NCBI GenBank assembly: GCA_020061125.1
Contig: JAGUYV010000414.1
Coordinates: 1-11,386 of the forward strand
Length of the DNA: 11,386 nucleotides
Direction of reading: 5' to 3'
Source of the DNA: a bacterium
Lineage (GTDB): Bacteria; UBP15; UBA6099; DSWB01
Below, one piece after another: positions 1 through 6,195 of this stretch. The notes below the pieces were generated by a model. It saw nothing but the letters and a program-made list of their open reading frames with translations, searched no databases and was not told the DNA's origin. Position 1 is the first letter of the stretch. Each line of letters begins with the position of its first letter. Made by a program: the position numbers and the translations under genes.

Positions 1-4
1 GCGC

Positions 5-1006
5 GTGGCGCCGGGCGGCGCGGAGACTGCTCTGGTGCGGCCGCCGGGCGTAACCGAACCGGACCTGTTCCTTGCCGAATGCCTTCGCTGCGGCGAGTGC
101 ATGCGCGCATGCCCCACCAACGCCATTCAGCCCGTGTGGTTCCAGGACACGCTGGAAAACCTTTGGACCCCGCACCTGGCCACGCGCGTTGGCTATTGCG
201 ACTGGGCGTGCAACAAGTGCGGCCGGGTGTGCCCGTCGCACGCCATCAAGGAGCTTACGCTCGAGGTCAAGCAGCGCACCGTGCTCGGCCGCGCCGTGTT
301 CGATCACAATCGCTGCATCCCGTGGTCGCGGGGCGAAAACTGCGCGGTGTGTGAAGAGCATTGCCCTGTGCCGGAGAAAGCCATCCACCTGCGCGAGGAA
401 AAAATGCTCGACGACCACCTGACGGAAATCACGGTCATGGTTCCATTCGTGCGCGAGGATCACTGCATCGGATGCGGCAGTTGCGAGGCTGTATGCCCCG
501 TGGAAGGCCGCGCGGGCGTGCGCGTCACCGGCGTTGCGCAGCATGTGCTCGAACCAAAGCAACACGGCCGCAGTCTCGGCGGCATCGTGCTGTCTTCCCT
601 TCTGCCCGCCTCGCCCCCGGCGCCCTGGCAGGCCGACGGAGAACCCCGCACCGCGGGACCGGACGATCTGTTCGTGCTCATCAACGGCGAGGCCGATGTG
701 TACATCAAACACGGATACCGCCGCGCCCTGCACCAGGCCTATTCCGATCCGTTCGCACCGGACACCTATTACATGGATGTGGAACTGTATCTCATGGCCA
801 ACGGGCAGGCGGCCAAAGGCATCTACGCGGAAAAAGCGCCTCCCGGCGGCGAGCCTGCCGAGGCCGGAGACACGGCTTCCTACACGCAAGGACAGTTGCT
901 TGTCCGCATCGGCCCCCTGTTCATGATCCTCAAAGGCGAAGCCTCGCGCGACGATTTCCTGGCCATGGCGCGCGCCCTGCAAGCTAATGTGCCGAAAGCG
1001 CATTGA
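5..1006 (+). CDS. 4Fe-4S polyferredoxin (MauM/NapG-like) with C-terminal DUF6599-like domain, 5' partial
   Basis: Electron-transfer iron-sulfur protein whose true start probably lies upstream: the frame is open to base 2 and the GTG at 5 is only the first possible start. Four 4Fe-4S Cys sets are visible (numbering from that GTG): C26/29/32/36, C65/69/72/76, C104/113/116/120 and C154/157/160/164. The stretch RPPG...LAECLRCGECMRACP is typical of MauM/NapG-type ferredoxins, which in nitrate and methylamine systems pass electrons at the membrane. From about residue 216 to 330 the chain changes to a Cys-free domain with LFVLINGEADVYIKHGYRRA and DVELYLM, which I read as a DUF6599-like domain of unknown function. 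Its missing N-terminus could hold a signal peptide or membrane helices. It converges with the membrane-protein gene on the other strand, leaving only 21 bases between stops. The redox role is well supported; the electron donor and acceptor are unknown. Confidence 0.85.
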   Translation: MAPGGAETALVRPPGVTEPDLFLAECLRCGECMRACPTNAIQPVWFQDTLENLWTPHLATRVGYCDWACNKCGRVCPSHAIKELTLEVKQRTVLGRAVFDHNRCIPWSRGENCAVCEEHCPVPEKAIHLREEKMLDDHLTEITVMVPFVREDHCIGCGSCEAVCPVEGRAGVRVTGVAQHVLEPKQHGRSLGGIVLSSLLPASPPAPWQADGEPRTAGPDDLFVLINGEADVYIKHGYRRALHQAYSDPFAPDTYYMDVELYLMANGQAAKGIYAEKAPPGGEPAEAGDTASYTQGQLLVRIGPLFMILKGEASRDDFLAMARALQANVPKAH

Positions 1007-1027
1007 TTGCCTTATGGGGAAGAGAAA

Positions 1028-1852
1028 TCAAACCTCGACTCTGAACGCGCCGCGCAGGGCGTAGGCCGAGGCCAGGGAAATCACGAAGAACACCACGAGC
1101 CAGTGCACGGGGCGGCCGAAAACCAGCAATTCGCGCTCCGGATAATCAATGGATATTTTTTGAATCATGGCATTGCGGATTGCGGGTTCGCCGGGGTTGA
1201 GCGCGCGCTCGAACACGCCGCCGCTCACGCGCGCGGGCCACGCGGCCGCCGTATGCCTCCCGGCGGCGAACTGCTTTTCCGTGGTGGTTCCGCCGATTTT
1301 CACGCGCAGAATATGACGGCCGGGATTGTCGGGATTCACACGCCAGTTGATTTCTCGCTGCTCGGGAATGCGCAGAGGAGGCGTCTCCACGGTCACGCCC
1401 GGCCCCGCATCGAGAGCGGCGCGGTCCAGGTCCGGCTCACCGGCGCTGTCAGACACCACCGCGCGCACGATCACAGGTTCCCCGGGCAGCACGGGCCGGA
1501 ACTGGTACCAGGCCGAGGCCTGCACAAGAAGCAGCACGATGGGGCCGATCAGAATCAGCATGGGCACGAGCATGTGCCTGATATATGACAGGTTGTCGAG
1601 GAGCAGCATGCCCGCGGATCGCAGGGTCTGCGCGGGGTCGGACGCGAACAGGCGCATTTCCAGCAGCCGGCCCTGCATCCGGTCTCTGGCCGCGGCCAGA
1701 CCCTTCTGGTTCGAGGTCCATTTGAAAACCAGAAGCATGAGCGCTCCCGCAGCCACGGACACCGCAGCCAGGCCCGCAAGCGGGTGCATGCCGCGGAACG
1801 GCGTGAGCACGGCGGTAAACAGGATCGTAAGAGCGCTGTTCAAAATGTCCAT
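1028..1852 (-). CDS. Three-helix membrane protein with periplasmic domain, possibly Oxa1/EMC3-like
   Basis: A 274-residue protein of unknown function and last gene of the four-gene minus-strand operon. It starts 7 bases after the stop of the small RHH-like gene and has only a weak ribosome binding site, so translational coupling is likely. Hydrophobic segments lie at about 24-44, 94-112 and 250-268. The loop between the first two (44-93) is rich in Arg/Lys and helical (SNQKGLAAARDRMQGRLLEM), which the positive-inside rule places in the cytoplasm. Residues 113-249 would be a periplasmic, beta-rich region (for example EINWRVNPDNPGRHILRVKI). A helix, a charged cytoplasmic hairpin and a second helix with PMLILIGPIVLLLVQ recall the DUF106/EMC3/TMCO1 branch of the Oxa1 superfamily of membrane-protein insertases. 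That link is my inference from layout and motif feel; a plain envelope-anchored protein is the alternative. Confidence 0.8.
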   Translation of the reverse strand: MDILNSALTILFTAVLTPFRGMHPLAGLAAVSVAAGALMLLVFKWTSNQKGLAAARDRMQGRLLEMRLFASDPAQTLRSAGMLLLDNLSYIRHMLVPMLILIGPIVLLLVQASAWYQFRPVLPGEPVIVRAVVSDSAGEPDLDRAALDAGPGVTVETPPLRIPEQREINWRVNPDNPGRHILRVKIGGTTTEKQFAAGRHTAAAWPARVSGGVFERALNPGEPAIRNAMIQKISIDYPERELLVFGRPVHWLVVFFVISLASAYALRGAFRVEV

Positions 1853-1859
1853 GACGCGG

Positions 1860-2054
1860 TCAGTCTATGTATCCGAGGCCCTGCAGTCTTTTTCTGGCCT
1901 GCTCCTCGTTGTCCGCTGCGGGCGCGGCCGCGCCTGCGAGTTCGCGCTCAATGAGGTGCGCCACGAATTCGCTGACCGAGGAATACCCCGCGGCCCGCGC
2001 GTGCTCGTCTGCGCGTTTGAGCAGATCTTTGCCGATTTCGATTTTTGCGGCCAT
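1860..2054 (-). CDS. Small ribbon-helix-helix-like protein with C-terminal RLQGLGYID tail
   Basis: A 64-residue protein. The ATG at 2054 is chosen because a CGGAG Shine-Dalgarno (2065-2061) sits 6 bases upstream; a longer frame from 2231 runs into the phosphodiesterase gene and has no such signal. Residues 3-40 (KIEIGKDLLKRADEHARAAG, then SSVSEFVAHLIEREL) look like a CopG/ribbon-helix-helix fold: one beta strand and two helices, as in many antitoxins and small repressors. A short Ala-rich linker (41-48) is followed by EEQARKRLQGLGYID, resembling the 'RL..LGY' tail that I associate with the C-termini of sulfatases and other alkaline-phosphatase-superfamily proteins. The gene starts 11 bases after the stop of such a phosphodiesterase, so it may work with it as a small partner rather than as a DNA-binding repressor. 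Either role is inference; no toxin gene is adjacent. Confidence 0.8.
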   Translation of the reverse strand: MAAKIEIGKDLLKRADEHARAAGYSSVSEFVAHLIERELAGAAAPAADNEEQARKRLQGLGYID

Positions 2055-2065
2055 GTGAATCTCCG

Positions 2066-4072
2066 TTAAAGAATGTTCTTGCCCCGGCTCGTGCCCGGAG
2101 GCGGCGCGTTGAAACGGGCGCACATGGTGGCGGCGATGTCGCGGAGGCCGGGTGCGCGCGCCTTGATTTTCTTGTTGCACAGCACCACGCCCGGCACATG
2201 CGCGGGATCCACGCAATGGTCGCCGGACCACTTGCGCTCGTTGACCGCGGTCACGGTCAGGGGTGCGGCGCCGAGCGCGGTTTCATCGGATGCGCGATAT
2301 CCGGCCCGGTAGCCGATCACAAGGTCCGGGGCCAAATCCCTGTTGCGCGGGGAATACACTTCCGTGGCCCGGTACACGCTCGATATGGGTTTGATCCCGG
2401 TCTCTGGGTCTTTGAACTCCAGGAGCATGCCCTGCAACTGGCGCAGCAGCTTTTCTTTTTCCGGGCCGGGGGGCACGATGCCGCCGCCTTCCCGCCCCTG
2501 CTCGTTCACATACAGGCCGTTGAAACCCATGGCGTAGGCGCGGGATACGCTCCAGTCCGCGTTGCTGAAAAATTCCGCCTCCGGGTCGTCGTGGGTCAGG
2601 CCCAGGAACTCATTGTCTTTCAGCCATGTGTTGAGGTTCACCGCGCGATAAAACGGCGCGAATCCGTGGTCGGACATAATCATGAGCGTGTCGTCCGGGC
2701 CGAGATACTTCATGACGCGCCCCGCGATGCGGTCCAGGTTGCGGTAGTAATCGTAAATCGCGTCCCGGGATTTTTTGTCGCGCCGCTCGTGCATGGGATG
2801 CTCGGGATCGAACGCGCTCCAGAACATGTGGCTGCCCAGATCCGTGTCCCCGAAATAATGGAACAGAAACCCGCCGTCGAAATGGTCGAGATTGTGGAAC
2901 AGCACGGCTGTGAGTTCCTGATGGTACTGGTCCGCGATATGCCTGTACTCGTCGTCGGACAGGATGCCATGGTCCAGCGCCTTGGTGTCCTCGGGCATGC
3001 CCAGAGTGGAAAACGGTCCGCCGAGGGCGCGGGCGAGTTGCGCCGCGTAGTCCGGCGGCGTGCTGATGGGCATGGCCGGGGCGCGCGGGTCAATGTTCAC
3101 CGGGGATACATACATGCGGAAATGGGGCCGCAATTCCTGGAGCAGCACGCGCACCATACCCGAGGCGGAAACCAGGTGCGGAACATTTTCAAAAGTGATG
3201 GACAGCCACCGGCTCCACTCCCCGGTTTTGAGGATCACGGATTGGCCCTGGAGATCCAGGCGCGCCACGGGGTTGGACCTGTCAAAGAAAACTGTGAACG
3301 GGACTTCGCCCGGCGGCTCCTCGAAGTGGAATTCATTGGGCGGGCCGGGAATCGAGGAATCAACGCGTCCTGCCGCCGGGTTGACGAAGCGCACCTGACC
3401 GCCGGTCATGTCCGCGGCGTTGACGGCGTAATCCGTGGTGAAACAGGTGAACGAACCATAGCCCCCGAGCAGGTCGGGCGTGCCCATGCCGGACACGGTG
3501 CGCGCCCTGCCCTTTGACGGTGGAAAATTGCTCGGGATGCGGAACACCGTGCACGGCACGCCCGCGTCTTCGAGCGCGTCCCAGAACGCCGCGCCGCGCC
3601 GCAGCAGGCGCACTCCGCCCGGCTTGAGCGGAATGCGGTATTTCCCGGCCGAGATTTTTTTCGTGGCCGGATACGCCTCGGATGTGGACAGATACGGGGA
3701 ATAAGTCTCGGGATTTCGGTGAATGAAATCGAAAATTCCGTGTACGCCGGGGTCCGCGCCCGCGATGGCGTCGGCCCAGGCGACCGGGCTTTGCGGCGGC
3801 GTGCTCGTGGCCAGTTTCAGAACCGTGTTGTTGCGCATGAGCTTCTCAAGATTTGGCGCTTGCCCCCTGTGCACAAGCTTGCCGAGAAGATCCGGGTCCA
3901 TGCCGTCGAACCCAAGCAGAACCACTTTGTTTTTTTGCGTCCGCTCACGCCTGGCGCACGCGAACGGCGCGGCGCCCAACCCGGCCGCCAGGGACAGGGT
4001 CAGGGCGGACTTGCCGAACTCCCGCCGGGTCATGCGCTCATGACGGTTTCCGCTCACAGTTTCTTTTCTCAC
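2066..4072 (-). CDS. Tat-exported alkaline phosphatase superfamily protein (type I phosphodiesterase/nucleotide pyrophosphatase-like)
   Basis: A 668-residue metal-dependent phospho- or sulfo-ester hydrolase or transferase, predicted to act outside the cytoplasm. Metal and nucleophile motifs of the superfamily are all present: GFDGMDP (D56), TPPQSPVAW (probable nucleophile S95), PGVHGIFDF (H111), FGDTDLGSH (D409/D411/H415), MSDHGF (D468/H469) and SGDH (D618/H619). The N-terminus carries a Tat motif (TRREFGKS, residues 15-22) and a hydrophobic stretch ending GAAPFAC, where C39 could be a non-canonical lipobox cysteine. The listed GTG start overlaps the upstream dehydrogenase stop by 4 bases; an in-frame ATG at 4033 would give the shorter, equally plausible start MTRREF. 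Substrate is unknown: nucleotides, phosphonates, phospholipid head groups and sulfate esters all occur in the superfamily. The operon partners (dehydrogenase, RHH-like protein, membrane protein) suggest envelope or organophosphorus metabolism, which is inference. Confidence 0.9.
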   Translation of the reverse strand: MRKETVSGNRHERMTRREFGKSALTLSLAAGLGAAPFACARRERTQKNKVVLLGFDGMDPDLLGKLVHRGQAPNLEKLMRNNTVLKLATSTPPQSPVAWADAIAGADPGVHGIFDFIHRNPETYSPYLSTSEAYPATKKISAGKYRIPLKPGGVRLLRRGAAFWDALEDAGVPCTVFRIPSNFPPSKGRARTVSGMGTPDLLGGYGSFTCFTTDYAVNAADMTGGQVRFVNPAAGRVDSSIPGPPNEFHFEEPPGEVPFTVFFDRSNPVARLDLQGQSVILKTGEWSRWLSITFENVPHLVSASGMVRVLLQELRPHFRMYVSPVNIDPRAPAMPISTPPDYAAQLARALGGPFSTLGMPEDTKALDHGILSDDEYRHIADQYHQELTAVLFHNLDHFDGGFLFHYFGDTDLGSHMFWSAFDPEHPMHERRDKKSRDAIYDYYRNLDRIAGRVMKYLGPDDTLMIMSDHGFAPFYRAVNLNTWLKDNEFLGLTHDDPEAEFFSNADWSVSRAYAMGFNGLYVNEQGREGGGIVPPGPEKEKLLRQLQGMLLEFKDPETGIKPISSVYRATEVYSPRNRDLAPDLVIGYRAGYRASDETALGAAPLTVTAVNERKWSGDHCVDPAHVPGVVLCNKKIKARAPGLRDIAATMCARFNAPPPGTSRGKNIL

Positions 4073-5196
4073 AAAGATACAAGATCCTGTCTTGTGATTG
4101 GCCGCAGATTGTTGGCGCAGTTGAATGGATTGGTGGCGTCAACCAGCGCGGGGAGGTCGTCCGCGCCCAAACCGATATCCGCCAGCGAACGCGGCGCGCC
4201 GTGCGCCTCGATGAACTGTTGCAGGACCTCCACGGCGGCATGTTCTGAAGAAACTTTCAGCAACTCGAACAGGCGCGCCTTTTTCTCACCGTCCAGAACC
4301 GGCATGTTGAATTCCAGGGCCTGGGGGATCACGAAGGTGCAGGCGAACCCGTGGGGCGTGCCGCGCCGTGCGGTGATGGGATAGGACATGCCGTGGGCCA
4401 CGGCCGTGCCCGTGCTCAACAGTGCGAAGCCCGCGGTCAGAGCCGCGTAACTCATGCGTGCGCGGCACTCGAGGTCGTCAAGCGCGTCCACGGTGCGCGG
4501 CAGCCATTCCAGAATCACGCGGATGGCCTCGAAGCAATGCGCGTCGCCCGCGGGCTGCGAGCGCTTGCACCACAGGGATTCGCAGGCGTGGGACAGCGCG
4601 TCCAGGCCCGTGCTCGCGGTCTGATCCGCGGGAAGGTGCAGGCACAGTTCCGGATCCACGATGGCGTGCGCGGGCCACGCTGCGGGCGCGGACAGCGCGT
4701 ACTTGTTTTCGATCTCGGGGATGGTGATCACGAACGCGGCGTTCACCTCGGTGCCGGTTCCGGCCGTGGTGTTGATGGTGATTACCGGCTCGGCACGCGG
4801 CCCGAAGTTCTTTTTCTGGAGCATGTAATCGGCCAGGTCTCCCTGGTGGTGGACCATGAGAGCAGCGGCCTTGGCCGCGTCCAGGGCCGAGCCGCCGCCG
4901 AGGCCCACGAACAGCCCGCAGCGTTCCTGCTTGTAGAGCGCAGCGGCCTGGTGCGCTTCGCCGGTTGTGGGGTTGGGAGAAACCCTGTCGAACACGACAA
5001 CGCGATCCGCTCCCAGAAGATCCAGAACGCGATCCAGAATCCCGGTGCTCCTCATGGCCGAGCGGCCCGTTACCAGCATGATGCGCGTGTCTTTACCGTA
5101 TGGCGCGGCAAGCTCCGGCAGCTTGTTCAACGAGCCAGGCCCGAAATGCGCCATGGCCCGGTGCGGATATACCCAGTTGAAATCTTTCATTCCCAT
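4069..5196 (-). CDS. Iron-containing alcohol dehydrogenase (group III family)
   Basis: A 375-residue NAD(P)-dependent, metal-binding alcohol/aldehyde oxidoreductase, first gene of the minus-strand operon. The ATG at 5196 is preceded by GGGTGG (5208-5203) with 6 bases between; an in-frame TTG at 5214 and an ATG at 5190 are alternatives. Family signatures are clear: nucleotide-binding GLGGGSALDAAKAAA (98-112), NTTAGTGTEVN (142-152), STGLDALSHACES (195-207) with ligands D199 and H203, HGMSYPITARRGTPHG (268-283) with ligands H268 and H282, and a C-terminal NNLRPITRQDL like the usual NNPR end. Length is normal, so the gene is intact. In FucO-type enzymes the residue four after the third ligand is a catalytic-site His; here it is Tyr272, as I recall from the phosphonoacetaldehyde/hydroxyethylphosphonate-type subgroup. 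That hints at a phosphonate-linked substrate but does not prove it. Confidence 0.92.
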   Translation of the reverse strand: MGMKDFNWVYPHRAMAHFGPGSLNKLPELAAPYGKDTRIMLVTGRSAMRSTGILDRVLDLLGADRVVVFDRVSPNPTTGEAHQAAALYKQERCGLFVGLGGGSALDAAKAAALMVHHQGDLADYMLQKKNFGPRAEPVITINTTAGTGTEVNAAFVITIPEIENKYALSAPAAWPAHAIVDPELCLHLPADQTASTGLDALSHACESLWCKRSQPAGDAHCFEAIRVILEWLPRTVDALDDLECRARMSYAALTAGFALLSTGTAVAHGMSYPITARRGTPHGFACTFVIPQALEFNMPVLDGEKKARLFELLKVSSEHAAVEVLQQFIEAHGAPRSLADIGLGADDLPALVDATNPFNCANNLRPITRQDLVSL

Positions 5197-5231
5197 GCGC
5201 AGCCACCCGTGCAAAAGTTTCTATGACATTC

Positions 5232-5255
5232 ATTATAGCGGCAATTCCCAAGCGC
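5232..5255 (-). promoter_or_regulatory. Candidate sigma-70 promoter of the alcohol dehydrogenase operon
   Basis: On the minus strand a perfect TATAAT -10 box lies at 5237-5232. It starts 36 bases before the chosen ATG and would give a leader of about 30 bases. The -35 position at 17 bases spacing reads TTTCCG, a poor match. Because an intrinsic terminator just upstream (5308-5283) closes the preceding gene, the operon needs its own promoter here, which supports the call. Confidence 0.5.
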
Positions 5256-5282
5256 GGAAAACACGGAACCCATGCGCGAAAT

Positions 5283-5308
5283 AAAAAACCGGGGAGCGGA
5301 TCCCCGGT
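5283..5308 (-). terminator. Rho-independent terminator after the 171-residue protein gene
   Basis: The perfect 8-bp stem ACCGGGGA/TCCCCGGT (5288-5295 with 5301-5308) has a 5-base loop. On the minus strand it is followed directly by TTTTTTAT (5288 downward), the classic intrinsic terminator layout. It sits 32 bases downstream of the stop of the minus-strand gene that ends at 5340 and separates that gene from the dehydrogenase operon. Confidence 0.85.
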
Positions 5309-5339
5309 CTGGTTGGATTCATGAGGAACCTGTATCGTG

Positions 5340-5855
5340 TTATGCGTACATGGCGAATGAGGATTGAAGGGAACTGATGCGCGCGTCGCGCGCCTTTTTC
5401 CCGGCGCGCTGCTCGAAAATCCAATCCATTTCCTGATCCACGGTGCGCTCGCGCGTGCCGGTCTGGGCCAGTGTCTTTTTCTCGCGGCCCGCGCCCATGG
5501 ACTCCATGAGCGCGACCATTTCATAGAGCTTGCGCATGGACTTTTCGCCCAGGCGGTTTTCTGCGGCCAGCATGCGCACGGTGCTGCTCAAGCTGTCGCG
5601 CTGTGAGCGCGGGATGTTTGCATATTTGATGCGGGTGAGCAGGCCGCGGGTCTGAAGGTCCTGCTGCAACTGCGCAGGGTCCACGGCGGCGTCGCCGGAA
5701 TACAGTTTTTGAAGCAGGGAAGCGCCCAGACCGCCGATGCCGCCGCTTGCGGACCCGGTCAGCGAGGATGCGAGCATGGCCTTGCGATTGGACTCCATCT
5801 GCTCCTGGATGGGCTTGAGCCACTGCTGGATTGTGTTCAGAATCTCGGTTTTCAT
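5340..5855 (-). CDS. Hypothetical protein under a predicted flagellar sigma-28 promoter
   Basis: A 171-residue protein that I do not recognise. The N-terminal 27 residues form a charged amphipathic helix (ILNTIQQWLKPIQEQMESNR), followed by a Gly/Ser/Ala linker at 31-46 and a helical remainder with many Arg, Lys and Glu, including LGEKSMRKLYEMVALMESMG and QEMDWIFEQRAGKKARDARI. There is no signal peptide or membrane helix, so it is probably cytoplasmic or exported by the flagellar apparatus. A near-perfect FliA promoter lies immediately upstream and an intrinsic terminator follows, making it a single-gene unit of the probable flagellar/chemotaxis regulon. The start is uncertain: the promoter leaves only a few bases of leader before the ATG at 5855, while an in-frame ATG at 5798 (152 residues) is preceded by CAGGAG. 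A TTG at 5966 would read through the promoter and is unlikely. A rod-cap/FlgJ-like or chaperone-like helper is conceivable but unproven. Confidence 0.8.
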   Translation of the reverse strand: MKTEILNTIQQWLKPIQEQMESNRKAMLASSLTGSASGGIGGLGASLLQKLYSGDAAVDPAQLQQDLQTRGLLTRIKYANIPRSQRDSLSSTVRMLAAENRLGEKSMRKLYEMVALMESMGAGREKKTLAQTGTRERTVDQEMDWIFEQRAGKKARDARISSLQSSFAMYA

Positions 5856-5865
5856 GGCATTCTCT

Positions 5866-5892
5866 ATATCGGCGGAATTCCTTGAAACTTTA
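5866..5892 (-). promoter_or_regulatory. Sigma-28 (FliA) type promoter
   Basis: Read on the minus strand: TAAAGTTT at 5892-5885, an 11-base spacer, then GCCGATAT at 5873-5866. The enterobacterial FliA consensus is TAAAGTTT-N11-GCCGATAA, so this is 15 of 16 matches with exact spacing. It points at the 171-residue gene. Transcription would start near 5859, so the ATG at 5855 would be almost leaderless. Confidence 0.8.
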
Positions 5893-5996
5893 GCGTTGAT
5901 TCCGGAAATCAATCTTGAAAGGTTTGATAAAAATTTGCGTTGTAAATGAACGCCTTGTCTGCACAATTATGCAGCTCTTTAATGCGCCGGGCTGCT

Positions 5997-6056
5997 AAAA
6001 ACCGGGGACTGGGTCGTTTTCCGCAAGGAAAACGAAGCCTGTCCCCAGCGTTTTTT
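5997..6056 (+). repeat. Large imperfect hairpin with GCAA tetraloop (REP-like element or bidirectional terminator)
   Basis: The outer stem GGGGAC/GTCCCC (6004-6009 with 6041-6046) and the inner stem CGTTTTCC/GGAAAACG (6015-6022 with 6027-6034) close on a GCAA loop (6023-6026). Between them, GG/CC and T-A pairs bring the two stems nearly into register with two mismatches and one bulge. The left flank is AAAAA (5997-6001) and the right flank TTTTTT (6051-6056), so either strand could terminate transcription. The GGGGAC...GTCCCC ends resemble dispersed REP-type palindromes of other bacteria. Only one copy is present here, so its repeat status is inference. Confidence 0.65.
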
Positions 6057-6083
6057 CACCCCGCGCTGATTCACAACTCGATA

Positions 6084-6103
6084 CGCCTGCATAGCGGCAG
6101 GCG
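6084..6103 (+). repeat. Small perfect hairpin in the divergent intergenic region
   Basis: CGCCTGC (6084-6090) and GCAGGCG (6097-6103) form a perfect 7-bp stem with a 6-base loop. A short T-run (6108-6112) begins 5 bases after it. No gene ends nearby on the + strand, so a terminator role is only possible if a small RNA is made from this gap. The rest of the roughly 340-base gap (5856-6195) holds the FliA promoter and the larger hairpin; I see no convincing gene in it. Confidence 0.45.
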
Positions 6104-6185
6104 GGCATTTTTGTTGTTCCGCATACAAAGCCTCTGTTGCGTGATACCATGTTAACAACGCGGATTTAGAATGTTATCAGAGATT

Positions 6186-6189
6186 GGAG
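6186..6189 (+). promoter_or_regulatory. Ribosome binding site fixing the solute-binding protein start
   Basis: GGAG lies 6 bases upstream of the ATG at 6196. This favours that ATG over the in-frame TTG at 6184, which would overlap the Shine-Dalgarno itself, and gives a normal short n-region before the twin-arginine motif. Confidence 0.7.
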
Positions 6190-6195
6190 CGCGGC

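Noticed and set aside
1860-2054. Toxin-antitoxin module based on the RHH-like protein
   Set aside because: No toxin-sized partner gene overlaps or follows; the neighbours are a phosphodiesterase and a membrane protein in the same operon.
2045-3517. 490-residue open frame on the plus strand
   Set aside because: It is antisense to the phosphodiesterase, whose catalytic motifs fix the true frame; composition is shadow-like.
5946-6155. 69-residue frame in the divergent intergenic region
   Set aside because: It runs through two hairpins and has no ribosome binding site or recognisable motif; treated as non-coding.
6144-6172. Possible sigma-70 promoter for the solute-binding protein (TAGAAT at 6167-6172)
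   Set aside because: The -10 matches 5 of 6, but the -35 position at normal spacing (ATACCA) does not resemble TTGACA, so I did not list it as a feature.
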